A stretch of DNA of 64,000 nt from Struthidea cinerea (GCA_013397865.1 VZTI01003649.1:1228206-1292205), one strand, 5' to 3'. Numbered from the stretch's first letter, positions 23,491 to 36,912 are shown. Program-made: numbers and translations. Notes: generated from the letters alone by a model not told the origin.

Positions 23491-24872
23491 CCTTGCTGTG
23501 CCAGCCTGGCACTGCCCACCTGGGGAGAGTTCACGTGGCTGCTGGGTTTGGACTGGGCAGTGTCCATACTGCACGTCTTGCTCTGCCTTAAAGGGCCATT
23601 GCTGATCAAAGTTAGAGCATAAAATTCTACCTGCCTTCATGCCTTGCTGCATCTTAGAGATGTGGCAAGAACAGCCTCTGCCCTGCCTCTTAAGTACCAG
23701 CTCCTTCTTGGCCCCAATATGGACACATAGGAATATATCACACAGCTCAGGTAAGTCCATGTTCATCTCCTGCTTAGTACTCCCACAGCAAGCTTTTTAA
23801 TCTGGTTCCCTAAGTCCTCGTTCCTCTCTTGAAACCCTTTCTCCCTGCACAAACACCGTTCTCCAAAAGAACCTGTCTTTTGTAATGCCCACAGGAAAGC
23901 AGACCAGCATTATACAGTTCTTTACTGCGTCCTGCCTCCCGTCCAGGATTAGAACGAAGGGAAGAATCCTAGCTGCTAAAGCATCTGAGGTTTTGGGATA
24001 TCATATGACCAATACAGACGCACACATGCTGTATGGCAAGTGCGCCATAGATGCTGAGGCGTCTGCTCCTGATTTAACATGTGCCATCCTATGTGAATCG
24101 AATGTGATGCCGTAATCGCTGGATGTCAGCCCTTCCCAATGCAGTTGCTCAGAAGAGACACAGTGCAGACACGCGGTCCTTTCCCATTCCCAGTCACAAA
24201 CCTGGGATGTGCTATAGGCTAGGTCACACCACAGGACATGGGCTCACTTAGCTTTATAGAGTCAGAGGCACTTGCAAAGCATCTTAAAGAGAGGAGATGC
24301 AGACAGCCCGCCTCAGGTTCACAGACTGCATTCAGTATTAGAGGAATTAGAGATGCAGGTCCCTGGTAAAAGTCACAGTTGATCAATAAATGAGAGAGTC
24401 AGCAAACTCCACGATTTGTTACTTTCTCTCACCCTGGCTTTGACCAACCTTTTGGTCCCAGACAGGACATGTCCTGAGCAGCAGCAGGACATGACCCATC
24501 TCAGAGTGACATTAAGGCAGAGGGTGGAGAAGAGAGCAGCAGATACTGCCTCCATCTCACCTGAACTCGAACTCTTGAATATAACACTGCATTGCAGAAG
24601 AGAAGCATTAATGCTATAGACACCATTCCATACACAGCAGAATGGAAAACTAAGAAGGAAAATACTACTCATAATCAGGAGAGGGAAAATTTTCCCTCAA
24701 ATTATGTTGCACAAAGGGTAAAAATTATTCTGGGCCCTATGGCCTCACTTTATAAATGTGCAGTGAAATCCACAGAGCTCCCATGTAAAGATGATCCAGT
24801 GCCCCTGCCATTGTACTGCACCAACAACGCAAAGACCTGACAGCAGTGACCTGAGGTGAGGAGAAACATTTT

Positions 24873-24908
24873 CATCCTTTACTTATTTTTCATTCTTTAC
24901 TTATTTTT
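24873..24908 (+). repeat. 18-bp tandem duplication
   Basis: CATCCTTTACTTATTTTT is immediately followed by CATTCTTTACTTATTTTT, with 17 of 18 bases identical. This looks like a simple recent tandem duplication. Confidence 0.9.
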
Positions 24909-25412
24909 ACCTTATACAGACCAAGGGAGTAAAGAGGTTTCTAGCTTCGAACATCAAAATGTGAGATTTTTTTTTTCCTCTGGAGGCCTCTAAGATAAGC
25001 AAGGCACTGAGTAGTTACAGCAATTAAAGTCAACAGTCCAGGGGAGGGAAAGAGCAACTTGCTTTTGTCAAGTGATAGGCCAGTAATGCTAGGGCAGTAG
25101 AGAGCAGCAAGGTGAATTTTCTAACTGCTGGTGTCTGGACACAGTAATCTGTAGTAATAGTGGCTCTTTTAACATTTCCTTTATGTGTGTACTAATCTAA
25201 TGAAGGGGAAACACAGCTGCACACCCTTGAGAGAAAGCACTGGAGCTTTAATCAGAAAACCTTTCTGTGGAGCAACAGACTGCACTGGTATGGCAATTAT
25301 TTTGCTAATATGTTGTCTTTATTTTTCCTACACATCAAGCTAACAAAATTTTGCTAAAAATAAAACATTTGAAGCAGACAGCAGTGCAAGCTATGCAGAA
25401 GTAACACTTCTT

Positions 25413-25505
25413 CACAGAATATCCTGAGTTGGAAGGGACCTACAAGGATCAAGTCCAACTCTTAGCCAGGCACAGGACATGCCCAAGAATTACACCATGC
25501 GCCTT
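25413..25505 (-). mobile_element. CR1 LINE, short 3' end
   Basis: The plus strand reads CACAGAATATCCTGAGTTGG, AAGGGACCTACAAGGATCAA, GTCCAACTC and, later, CACAGGACATGCCCAAGAAT plus ACACCATGCGCC. This is the reverse complement of a CR1 subfamily 3' end, so the element is on the minus strand. Confidence 0.85.
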
Positions 25506-26172
25506 CATCACAGGCCACCCTCCAGCTCAAAGATGCTCCCTTTCAGTTTAAGGAGACACACACAGTAGTGGCCAACTTCAGTTGCTGAGGAGGCTTGTAT
25601 TTTTAAATTTTTTTTAAGTGAAAAGTTATACCTTCATGTTCTGGGCAGCCTTTCAATACTGTGTTATGCAGAAAAGAACAAACTACTACTTGGGCTGGGG
25701 CCAGTAAGTTGAGATGGATCAGACCTGCTGCGGAGTTGGAGAGATTCAGATCTTACCTGCCAGTTAGGTAAATTCTCTTTCCTTTTACAGCTTCTGATAG
25801 GTTCCACAGCCATTTTTAACCCTGAGAAACATTAGCAATTATGGGAGGTATAAGCAGGTACCTGAACAATGTGGAGAAGTCCAGCTCCACTTTCATTTAT
25901 GATACATCATTATTGCAAAGACAAAATGTCACATGTACCCCTCAAAGTGATGCTCCAGCTCCCTAGGTGCACAGTTGTGAGCAGAAGATATTTTAAATAG
26001 AAGAAAAGCAGCTACCATCAATCCACCTCTAGTGAGGTACACTTACAGAGCATGTTTCTTTTGCCCATGACTAAATTTCCAGTGTCAGATGGAAAGTCAG
26101 AGCTGTTCTGCAGAACTCAAAGAAAAGTTACTCAGCAAATGGCATTAAAGTCAAATGCCTCTGTAGATTTGC

Positions 26173-26227
26173 AACCCCATCTGACATCACCCTTACAGAT
26201 GGATAACCCCATTTGACATCATCCCTT
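26173..26227 (+). repeat. Near-identical 22-23 bp direct repeats, period 32
   Basis: AACCCCATCTGACATCACCC at 26173 recurs as AACCCCATTTGACATCATCC at 26205 with two mismatches and a 32-bp spacing. Confidence 0.85.
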
Positions 26228-27639
26228 GGTAAAAATTACATGGTCTCAGTGACCTCTTCCAGCTAAAGCCCTTCACCAATCCCAGCCCTTCAAAACCACA
26301 CAGATCCATGGTGGATCGCCCAGGAGTGATATTAACCCAATTATTTGCTGAGGATATAGCACCACTTTAGGAGACTTAGAGGAAGACAGAAAATAAGGTA
26401 TCAGTTTACTGAAGCAAAGGGATTTGACAGCAAGCAGCCAGGCCCATAGCTTGGCTTTTGGGAGGTAGCCTTCTCAGGAGCTGACACCATAGTCAATGAC
26501 TATTTCTATCACCATGAAAAGAAGATAATTATTTTTTTTTTTTAATCCTACTAAGAGATCTCTTCTGGAAGAAAACTAATTTACTCTAGTGTTTTGTTTT
26601 GTTAAACAAAGATTTCTGCTACAAAGCCATTTTTCAGAATCCATCAGAGTGGTCACCTACATTTGAAAGCTTCCTCCAGAAGACAGCCCACATGCTTCCT
26701 GCGAGGCACCAGTTTTTCCCCCATCAAGCCTAAATACCACAGTGATCACGTGGCTGACAAACAGAAAATGTTTGGAGCTTCAATAGTTAAATAGGCTGCT
26801 TCCAACCAGCAACTTGTTCAACAGCAGTGAACAAATACAGCTCTACTTGTTTTCCTTCTTTCCATAGATTATGAATCCACTGCCACATGCTCCCTTCCCT
26901 TCCTCCCTGGGGAAGGGCAGTGCTGCATGCCTGCAAGCCACACTGCTCCAGCAGCCCCAGCCAGCCAGATCCCAGTCCCATTTCTGAGAATGTGGGAGAG
27001 TGCAGCAGCCATGGGAGTGCTACTTCCCACAGCAGGAGGAGTGGCTGAACCTCCGTACACAGGAGCAGGAAAGAACAAACCTTTCCCCAAGGTTTTGTAA
27101 CAGCATTCAGAGCTGGTGAGCTTGCTGCTTGACACACACACCACCTCCATTTCTATTTACTTTTCCAAGTGCATTTCCTTTTAACTACATCTTACCTGCT
27201 TGTGATTAACATAATTCCACTCAATCCCAAACGTGACAGCACCAACAGCAGTTACCAAGGACATGCTTGACCAGGTGACACAGCTGAGCAGCAATGGCTT
27301 AAGCCAGAGCTGCTGGGAGCTTTCTGCATAGAAAGTATCAAAGTCAAGCTGAGGACTACCCATGATACAGTTGCCAGGTGAGCAGCATGGGATATGTAAA
27401 GGACAGCTCAGAAATTTGTAAAGACATTTTTGTCCTTTGCACCCCGTAGTGCCCAGACACTCAGAGATCTACCAAACAGATCAGAGACAAGGTTCAGAGC
27501 AGCTCTCCTGAGGGAAGTTCCAATTGCTTACTCAGTCCTGTCAATTTTGAGCACAGAAAAAGTGTTGCCTTTGTAACGAGGGCATGGAAGCACTATTCAG
27601 TATCCCAGGGCTTAGCTTCCAGAGCTGGCAATGTCCTTA

Positions 27640-27723
27640 TCTGACTGAGGTTGTCCTGTGCAGGGCCAGGAGCTGGACTTTGATGACCATTGTGGGTCTC
27701 TTCCAACTCAGGATATTCTATGA
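27640..27723 (+). mobile_element. CR1 LINE, short 3' end
   Basis: TGTGCAGGGCCAGGAGCTGG, ACTTTGATGACC, TGTGGGTCTCTTCCAACTCA and GGATATTCTATGAATC match the sense strand of a CR1 3' terminus with its ATTCTATG end. It is the same subfamily as the element at 25413-25505 but in the opposite orientation. Confidence 0.87.
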
Positions 27724-30536
27724 ATCTAAGCAGGTAACTTGATTTCCCACTGTTCCTCATGTGTGACACTGGTACTAAAACCAGAATATCACAAGAATAC
27801 ATATACCAGGACAGTCGTCTGGGTACCATGGGCAGCCAGAAAGTCCTGCAAAAGAGAAGGATTTGTTAGCATTTCCTTGGCAGAATGATGGAGGGGGGAA
27901 ATGTAATACCTCTACATATTAAAACAGGCAAAGAACCAGAGAACCACCAGCACGTTTCAGATCTGACAAAACAATCCAGCAAGAAACAAATGAGATCCAG
28001 GGCTGCCCATTCTGGAGAAGGACACTCCTTAGCTGTTCCAACACCAGTCAGCATATCTGAATTTTCCAAGGTTCTAAAACCAGGTTAGGTGCTGGACTTC
28101 TATCCACAAAGCGTTTCTCAACTGCAAAGGTTTCAATATTGATTGCGGTCCACCAGTTTCTACCCACTTTGTCCCCTTGGGTCAAAAGAGGGAAAGAATT
28201 CATAGGCTTAACTTTTAAACAATAAATACATATCCAGGAAAACAGAACTGGCCAACCCACATTTTTATTTCATCTGAAGTTCGTAAAATGCCCCGCATAC
28301 AGAGACCAATATTGCTCTTGCATACACATTCAGTGCTTCCTTTACCCCTACCATTGCTGTGATCGCAGAAGGCACGGCCTTAAAAAGCAAGGACACTACC
28401 ATTAGAACTTCATTCAGGAGTGGAAACTGCAGGGACCACACCACCAGTGCTCTTCATACCCTTCCCCTATACATCGTGCAATGCCCCTTAGTTAGCTAGT
28501 TGCAGCAGCCTCCACTTCAAGTTCCTCCTTCCTGGTCCTGCTCATCCAGCCAGCCACAGCAAGGTCAGGGCTCCTGCTGTGCACACACACAGGGCAGGCA
28601 CAAGACACCTCTTGCCTCCTTCCTATCCGCATTCTCAAGTGGTTATCTAAGTATAGAGCACAAAGATCTGCTGCCATCTATCATGGCAGCAGACCATGAC
28701 AGCTCTACTATAAACCCTGCAACGTTGAGGAGAGCCAGCAGCCAGACGAAAGATAAACCGTCCAGCAAGGAAGGACATCAAAGACATTGCTCTCTGCAAC
28801 ATACAGCAGGCTAAGAGGGCCATCTCCTTTTACTCTCCTGTGAGCCATGCTGCCACACAGCTTTTGTAGATGAGGCTTCCCTCATAATGCTGAAGTTTAG
28901 ATTGTAGGGATAAACATGGAAAAGCACCCAGACCCACTGCCTAGTCATTCACTTGTAGCCTGTCACCTTCACATGAAGAGTCTGCACAGAGGAGATATCG
29001 GGGTACAGAGTTTTGTTCGAGAGCAGTCGTCTCCCAGTTTCTTAGTCAAAAAGAGACAAGAGAACATTGGGAATTCATTGCAGTCCTAAAACTCGACTCA
29101 TTCTACTGACAGCACCACCCTCTGAGGACAAGAAACATTTGAGTAAGAAGTACAACAGTAAGAGTCATTCAGAGTAGTAGTAAGGCTTGCAAGCAGGGTT
29201 TTTGCAGGCCTCTTCAACCCTGTATAACCATGACTATCTCACTGAAAGTGTTTCTTCACACAGCAGAATCCCATTAACCTCCACAGACTCCAACATAACT
29301 ATAATCATATATCATAAGTTAATTACCACTTCAGATACTGGGCATACAGATACAGAACAAGCGTTTTCCCCCTAATAATTTCAATCTGCTTTTAGATTTT
29401 CCAAATACTATGTAGCTTTGGTGTCAGCCAGCATGACACAGCTTAATTTTTATTAGGTCTACAAGTTTTCTTGAACGAGGCATTTTTCCTTAACCCCCAT
29501 CCACCAGAAGCGTTTTTTAATCTCTCGACATCACAGACAAGAGGGAGAAGTGCTGTGATAAGGAGGGTGGAATGTTGTGCAATTCTGCCCACAGGGATAT
29601 CTGGATAGGGCTGCCACATCTCAGTAGAAGAATGGTTTAATTTGTCAGCTGGAACAATAGATGACAGCTCCTCATCTTGCTGCTGTGCTCATCCCTAATG
29701 AGTCTCTCATAAAAATGCTGATGTACATTTTAATTTCCTTAACAAATGAAGGAACACTCTACAGCAACCATCAGGAAGCCTGCAACACCACAGCTCCTAA
29801 ATATTTAAGTTTGTAGTGGTAACTCTAGTAACATAAATGTACCCAAAGCACTTTCTCACATCTCCGAAAGGATTTACCACAGACTACAGTGATTAAGTCT
29901 CCAGTTACTGAGGTGACATATTTACTAAATACACTAAAAGAATGCTAATACACTGCATAATGCTTTGCCATTAAAACTGAGTTTTACTTGCCAAAAAACA
30001 AGACTCTGTCTGCGAAGAATACTGGCTTTCCCCTCTTAGTGCTTTATATCTGCTTGTACCAGCTTTAACAGCACCTCTGTCATTTGCTTCAGTTCTCATA
30101 CTGACTTTACATTAATCAAATTCTCTTGTGCTTAAGCCAGTATAAAGAGATGATGCTCTTTCTTAATGACACAAGTCCTATGAGCTACGAGAAAAATCTA
30201 AAGCAAGCAACCAGCTGAGAGGATTGCTTATTGCTGGAGTGAAAGAGCTAAAACACTGTGTGACAGGATCTTAGATAAGTCTGTAGACAGCAAGTGCAGC
30301 AGAAAAACAACAATTCTTTTTTTTAATGAACTGCTTATGAATCATCTCCATCAAGTGCTATCTCTTAAATGGATGCATGAAGTTTGCAAATGCATGTATC
30401 ACTCATCCTATAACAGCAACATTCCCCTTTCTCTTTTCTGAAAATGCAGGTCTAAAATCCAGTCCTGCTTACAGGGCAGCTGGAAAGTAGGGAGAACACC
30501 TATACACTATGTCAACTCAGCAGCTGTAGGAGAAAT

Positions 30537-30850
30537 CTCATCAATGTATACAAATACTTGAATGAAGGGTGCAAAGGGGGTGGAGCCACACTATTTTCAG
30601 TGATGCCCAGTTACAGGACGAGGCAATGGGCACACACTGAAATACAGGGCACTGAACACCTTTTTACTGCATTACTGAGCACCAGCACAGGTTGCCCAGG
30701 GACATTGGGCAGTCTCCCTCCTTGGGGATACTCAAAAGCCATCTGGACACGGTCCTGGGTAACTAGTTCTAGGTGGCCCTGCTTGAGCCAAGGCATTATT
30801 GGACCAGATGACCTCTGGAGGTCTCTTCCAGCCTCCATCACTCTGCAATC
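30537..30850 (+). mobile_element. CR1 LINE, 3' fragment
   Basis: The sense-strand landmarks appear in order: TATACAAATACTTGAATGAA, GGGTGCAAAGGGGGTGGAGC, a GTGATGCCCAGTTACAGGAC block, GGGCACACACTGAAATACAG, CACAGGTTGCCCAG, CTGGACACGGTCCTGGGTAA and GACCTCTGGAGGTCTCTTCC. This is a roughly 310-bp, 5'-truncated CR1 with heavy decay. Confidence 0.88.
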
Positions 30851-32719
30851 AGTGCTTTTGACCACATTCAATCAGTGCCTTCCTACAACATGCTAAGGAA
30901 CTTGCCAAGTACCATCCCCACACCAGAGAGGTAAAGGTCACGTGTAAGCTGCTCAGATTGAGTTATCCCTTCCTGCATTGTTCCAGCTGATAGTTCTATC
31001 ATACAAGGTCAAGAGACAAAATTGTAGACCACTGGCTTGCAAAACCCAAACCCCGCAGATCTACCTACAGATCTGAAAAGCCTATGCAGGTGCTTCCTTA
31101 GGGACTGCCTTGGGACAGGCAGTCAACTTCGCAGTTATTCCAAATATCCCAAGTCTGATTCTCATCCTTTCCCTAAATCCTGACAGTAGCAAAAGAATGC
31201 TGCAGTGGTAATAACTTTCTTCTAGAAACCCCTAATATTGTACACACAATGGCAGATGCTTTGGCAAGACACAAGCACCTTTCCATTTGCTCCTCCATTT
31301 ATTTATCTGACCCCTACATGTGTTTTAAAATGTTAAATCTAGTCCCAACCAAGTCTGGTAAAGTAACATTTTCAGTCAAAGCATGATCATTCTTTAAAGT
31401 TGCATCTTGCCATATAAATCCAATGAATTTCTTTTTCTAAAAGTTTGCCTCTTCTGTAATCACAGCACACAATGTGAAATTCACAGGAATTTTAAAAACC
31501 TTCCATTAAAACCTATAGTCCCTAAAAATGTGGCTTAAAGTGTCTTACGGGGAAAAAAACTGACCGCCCTGCAAGCTTTAGCTCTGATAAAACGGAGTTA
31601 ATTGTCCAAGCACTACTCCTAACCCCCTCTCAGAGACCACTACTAAAATTTGATATCCTACTATTCTTTGCCACTCAAAATTATGTTGGTGGAAAATGAA
31701 ACCCAGAGAAAATCAGGAGCCTGAGAAGGGAGGTTTTCTCCACAGCAAGAGCACAATCCTTTCTCAGTTATACTGACCACCTTGGCATCAGAGAAAACAT
31801 GGGAGAGCTATGGCTGAACAGGCTTCCATGTGATTGCAGGCTGCAGGAGGAAGGTGAGCTGCCTTCCAGTGAAACTGCATCAGCAGTGAAGGCAAAGCCA
31901 CACTGAAGAGCTGTCAACAGGTAAGCAGTAGGATCACTGGGCACTCACAAGGAAAGCTGAGCTGGGACTCTGTGCCTGAAAACAGCAAGAAGATAGGAGG
32001 GGAAAAAAACCTCAACAAACCACATAACAGCGGCATGAAATATTTCACCAGCACTCTTCCTTCATAAGACAAGAGCAAAAGGTTTAAAGCTGACTTTTCA
32101 TTCCAATTTCACTGAGGCCCATACATGTATAGGAAAGACTACTTTGTCACAAAGACTCCAAAAAGAATGGAGGGACTTAGTGTTTGCATTTTGGGTTTGG
32201 GACTGGTAAGATTGAGAGCAGGGGATGGAGTAAAGACAATTTCCTGTAGCTTCAAAGGGTCCTCAGGCCTTTTAAGAGTGCCCTGGAGCAACCATAAGCC
32301 CATCGAAAGAGGTCTCAGCCTTGTAAGCTCCAGAGATTTTCCCTGGGGGTGCTCTGGGGGTGCAGGAGCTTCAGGGCAGTGCCAACTCCTAAATATTCTG
32401 TGAGAGACACAAGTTGCCAAATGACCCACTCGAGCAGAGCTGTCACATCATCTCTGCATTAATACCTCTGAACACATTAATAGCCATATCCAAATCCACC
32501 TGCTACACTGCCTCCCAAGATGCAGTTTCACATTCCAGGTTTGCAGGAGGTGCTCAGACATCATGAAGAAAAGCAGCAAGCACATTCCCACAAAAATAAA
32601 ATTTACTGTCTCCACCACTTGCATTCCATTTAAGACTGTCATTTCTTTCCGTCAGAGCTGTCACAAAACCCCATGCAGTAAATGACAAGCCAACTCCGAA
32701 GCACTGCACCTAGTAAAAA

Positions 32720-35700
32720 TTTAATATAATAAAACAAATTGAAAACGGCAATATTATTTTAACCATTCACAATTAAAGTGGAAAAATTATAAGGCAGCCA
32801 TTCATGGAATGATTTTGTGTACAAACGGTTTGGAAAAAAGACATTAAAATTACAGTTCCATACATGGAGTCAGGTAAACAGCAATGACCACACAATGTTT
32901 TTCCCTGGAAAGCCAAGGCTGCTAAGAGATACAAGAACAGTAAGGAAAAACAATTATTTTTAAAAGAAGTTTGATGTGAATAGGAATCTGAAATCTGTGA
33001 TAAAGAATCCAATATTCATCATAAACTTTCCCACCATACCGCAATCACTCCTCCTCCTTCCACCCTCAGAAGGATACAAGTACACTTCTCTTTTCCCCAA
33101 GTCCCAGCACAGAACGGGAAGGGAGCAGCAGGAACATTTATTCCACATCATCTCTCTCTTTTCTGCAATCAGCTGATACCACATGGACACACCTGCTACT
33201 GTCAAAAGCTCTTTGAAAGCTCTGAACTAGTTCCTGAATAAACACGGTGGTTTTCCTGGGCCTCTTGGGTAAGATTAGCCTTTTATATAATCCACCTGGA
33301 AATGGTTCTTTGTAGTCAACAGTGGGTTTTCTGTGTTTAACACCCAGCCATCTGACAAGCCACAACAATCAAAAAATCCTGTCTTGGTGTGATAACTCTG
33401 CCATCCTTACTTAAATTAATGTCAGTGCAGCTTCTGCATCTGTCATTGAGCGCTGAAAAGTAAGTATTTCCCTTCTTTATATAAGGAACAATAAAAGCAT
33501 TAGAACAGTAGGGAAAGTACCTAAAGACATCAGGATCAACAGAGACAGTCCAATTCCTATTGCCAATTAAGAAATCATTAACTGAAAAGAAACAGGTGAT
33601 GAGATTACAGATTTCTTAGAGGGACTTACAGAAGGAAAGGGGGACATGACTGGCACTTGGTTTAAGCATTTACCTGCTAGACCTACTGCCACCTACCTCA
33701 CAGAAGAAAAAACAGGCAGAGAGGGCCATTACAGAGAGAGAGGAAGAGGAATTTGTTTGCACCAAGGTCTCCTGAGGAGTAGAAAATGATACCAGCTGGC
33801 CCTGACGACATGCAATGCTTGGATTTACTGTGACAGATGGGGAGATAGGTAAAAAGAAAGGGCTATAATAAAATGGACCATTTAATTTAACTCATTAAAA
33901 TACTCTGCTTCAAGAAAATAATCCTCCATTTGGTACTAAAAATCTGGAAAGGTTTGGTAATATAAAATTTTACATTCTCCATATCAACATAACCAAAAGC
34001 TTCTTTTGTCACTGCAGTTTCAGTTACAGAATTGAAAATAATAATTCAACACAGATAACAGGCAGCCAAAACAAAATGCTGTTGCTACTTCTAAATGGGT
34101 AGAAGAAAAAATAAAAATCACAGAAGTCTTCTGTCACTCAACCAAATGCCAACATGAAAAGTATGTTTTCAGAATTTTTGTGCCAATTTTAAGTTGCCAA
34201 TGTTTTCATTCAAATTCCCTCACCTGCTGCTATAACTTGGCCTCTCTATACTTCATGAATCATTAAACTGAGTATTACTATTTCTGACGGCTGTCTCAGA
34301 AACTGAAAACGTGATGTGAAGGACAGGAAAATGGGAGGATGACAAGACCTCTCAGCAGTGGCACCTAAGATTAATGTGCCAGAGGTTATGTCAGCAGTGA
34401 AAAGCCTGGCTGCCACATCCTCACCAATACACACCAGTCCATGTAAAAAGGTACTATCCACATGCTTCAACCGGGAACAAAAGGCACGAAACCATGAAAT
34501 GGGACCTCACCTCTGTAAACCATTGCTAGTGTTATACACAAAGTGAGGCTGAAGGGGAATGCACTCAGGATGTCAACTCTCAGGGTGCGATGCTCACGCA
34601 AGCGATAGGACAGTTTAAAGAATAAAAACTTACTGCTTTACGAAATGCAAGCACCTAGTGCTGCACTAAGATAAGCTATCTCCTGCTCTTGCAAACCCTC
34701 CAGCCTTTGGAAATGGTTATGTGGAAAGATTAAACGTGCTAAAATAGTGAGATTATCAAGGAAGAAGGTAATTTGGGAGAAATCAGGAAGAACAGAACTC
34801 TGGAGTAAACGCCCCTGTGTATCATTTGCATGTGTTAGGAACCTGTCCTACTGAACTTTTTAAACCAGTAACTTACCAGTTGCATTATGTATGCCGTAAA
34901 AATCCCCAAACCAAAACAAACAGACAACACCACTGAAAAACACACAGAAGAGGCTCCCATCCACATCACTAATTTTGCAGTGGCTTTTCAGAACACAATA
35001 TTGAAGGTCTCATTTTAAAAAAATGCTCATTTAGGCCTGAAGCACTAATTCTATCTGAAAATACTGTCTTATGGGAAAACATGACTTCTAATAATTTTGC
35101 ATTGATCTTATATAGTAAAACACACAAATGAACAAGCAGTCCTGGGAATCAATACTAGGTTCAATCCTGGGACACATCCGTATTGCTACGGAGCCAACAG
35201 ACAAAGCCACCGCTAGTCCAAGAGCCAGGCCATAGCCTTTACTCTCTGAACTAACAGACACAGGACAATAACAAAAACGTAAAGAAGTTATGAGGCACGA
35301 TGGGCTGTGCAGTTTAAGTAATAAATGGCATGAAAAACAGTCACACTCATTCAAATGGAAACAAGAAACACTTCAGTTGAGAAGGTATTTCAAGACTTCA
35401 AAATTCATTTTAAAAAAAACGAAAGAAAAAAGAAAAATATATTTGGCAATGTTATCTTCGAAAGTGCAGACAAAGTATAGCTGAAAAGGGGTACAGCATT
35501 AAAAAGTTTTCCACTAAAGAAAGAATTTTATGCTGATTCTGTGCATGTGAAGCATTCCTGACTTTTCAATACACTACAGTTATTAGAATATAACATGTTT
35601 GGCATAAGGGAAATGGTGCCTGATAAGACAAAGCTGTGCCTTGGAAATGGAGGGATCTTTTACCACTCTTCTGCAGTGAGAAACATCAGCAATTGGCAGA

Positions 35701-36912
35701 AAGTCCTCCAGTAGATTCACCAAAACTAATGCTTATCAGTAAGAGGCAAATGAACAATTCCCAAAGGAAAAGCAAAGTGTCTAGCAGGTCCACTGGGAAC
35801 CCACCAGTTTGGGTTTTTGTTTGTGGGTTTGGGTTTTTTTTTTGTTCAGAACTGCTTTAGAAACACTTTGTATTCTATCTGCAGCATAAATATTTAAATC
35901 TTGTTTTGTTAGCTGTAATACCTTTATTTAGTGAAAAACCCACACAGCTCCCCACTGGTTTCAGCAGCTCAGATTTTTGAAAATGAGCTAGTAAAGTTCT
36001 CTGGTCCCTCAACAGCTATCTCCATCAGATTTCCACTCCTCAGAGCCCAGAGCAGCTCTATTTCAAATGGCACTATGGGTATCTCTCTCAACAGAAGCAG
36101 TAGTGTATCACAGTAGCCAATACGTAATTCCTGGTGACATTTTTGGTGCTTAACACTTGACTGACTTGGCAGAAGACTATCTCCCAAGAAGCAATGCCTT
36201 TTTAGAATTTATTAACAATTGAATAAACAATCAAAACACTATTTTCCTTGCTTCTATCCTTCGTCTTAAACAATGGAATACACTGCAAAACTCATTTGCA
36301 CTTTCCTAACCAGCTGATTTCTTACTCTAATCCTACACATTGTCTACATAATTTCTTTCCTATCAAGTGACACTTCTGTAACAATAGCAGTGTTATCCAG
36401 AGTTCCCAGTGTAGCCCATTTCTGCAATACAATTAGTGACAAGCATCACAAGGGCCAACCGCATTGCCAGAACAATGTAGAACCGACGGGGGAGAACCCC
36501 CTTCTTCATTAGTGAGACTTCAACCTCTCACAACGCAGCCATCCTTGGGTTTTGCTCTCAGCTGCGAAAGCAGGATACTTTGGTGATTGTAATTTCATGA
36601 TGAGTCGCTATGTTCTTCCCTGCTCACCTTTCTTAAACTTCAAGTTCCATCTTCCCTGAGAATAGGGCCAGAAGTAACAATTAAAATAGCAAATGTCTTC
36701 AGAAAAGAAAGTTACATAGAATTTCCGTCCGGCTGCCAAAGTACATTTTGCTACACTAAAAACTTTCCCAGTATTCCTCATTTTGCAATCAAGATTCCCT
36801 CTGAACTCCATAAAGTAGATGGGATGAATGATGGGTAAAAGAATGATAAAGGGAGCAGCAGACATTTACTGCTAATGTCTTATAGAGGAGGAGAACAGTG
36901 AAATTTGAGCGT
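32720..36912 (-). other. SLC39A9: Probable SLC39A9 3' UTR (extent uncertain)
   Basis: The AT-rich, repeat-poor sequence downstream of the SLC39A9 stop is the expected place for the 3' UTR. AATAAA on the minus strand occurs at 36213-36208 and 35928-35923, and an ATTAAA at 32725-32720. Which of these is used cannot be decided from sequence alone; the outer limit given is the most distal candidate. Confidence 0.35.
35807..35846 (+). repeat. T/G-rich low-complexity tract
   Basis: GTTTGGGTTTTTGTTTGTGG then GTTTGGGTTTTTTTTTTGTTC. It resembles the tract at 11808-11918 and probably lies in the SLC39A9 3' UTR. Confidence 0.8.

Larger units (their letters stand above)
22915..36912. other. Intergenic region between PLEKHD1 and SLC39A9, including probable UTRs
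   Basis: This 14 kb stretch separates the PLEKHD1 start codon from the SLC39A9 stop codon. Its left end should hold the PLEKHD1 promoter and 5' UTR, and its right end, several kb of it, is probably SLC39A9 3' UTR. It contains three clear CR1 pieces (25413-25505, 27640-27723, 30537-30850), a G-run cluster at 23471-23490 and short tandem duplications. No open frame shows a domain or a plausible spliced exon. Confidence 0.75.

Noticed and set aside
33138..33368. Minus-strand frame with basic, protein-like composition
   Set aside because: No family recognised, no upstream splice partner, and it falls in the likely SLC39A9 3' UTR.
35088..35354. Minus-strand frame with a hydrophobic Ala/Leu/Gly stretch, suggesting a membrane protein
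   Set aside because: Single short frame in the probable SLC39A9 3' UTR, with no homology to the ZIP9 membrane segments and no splice signals.
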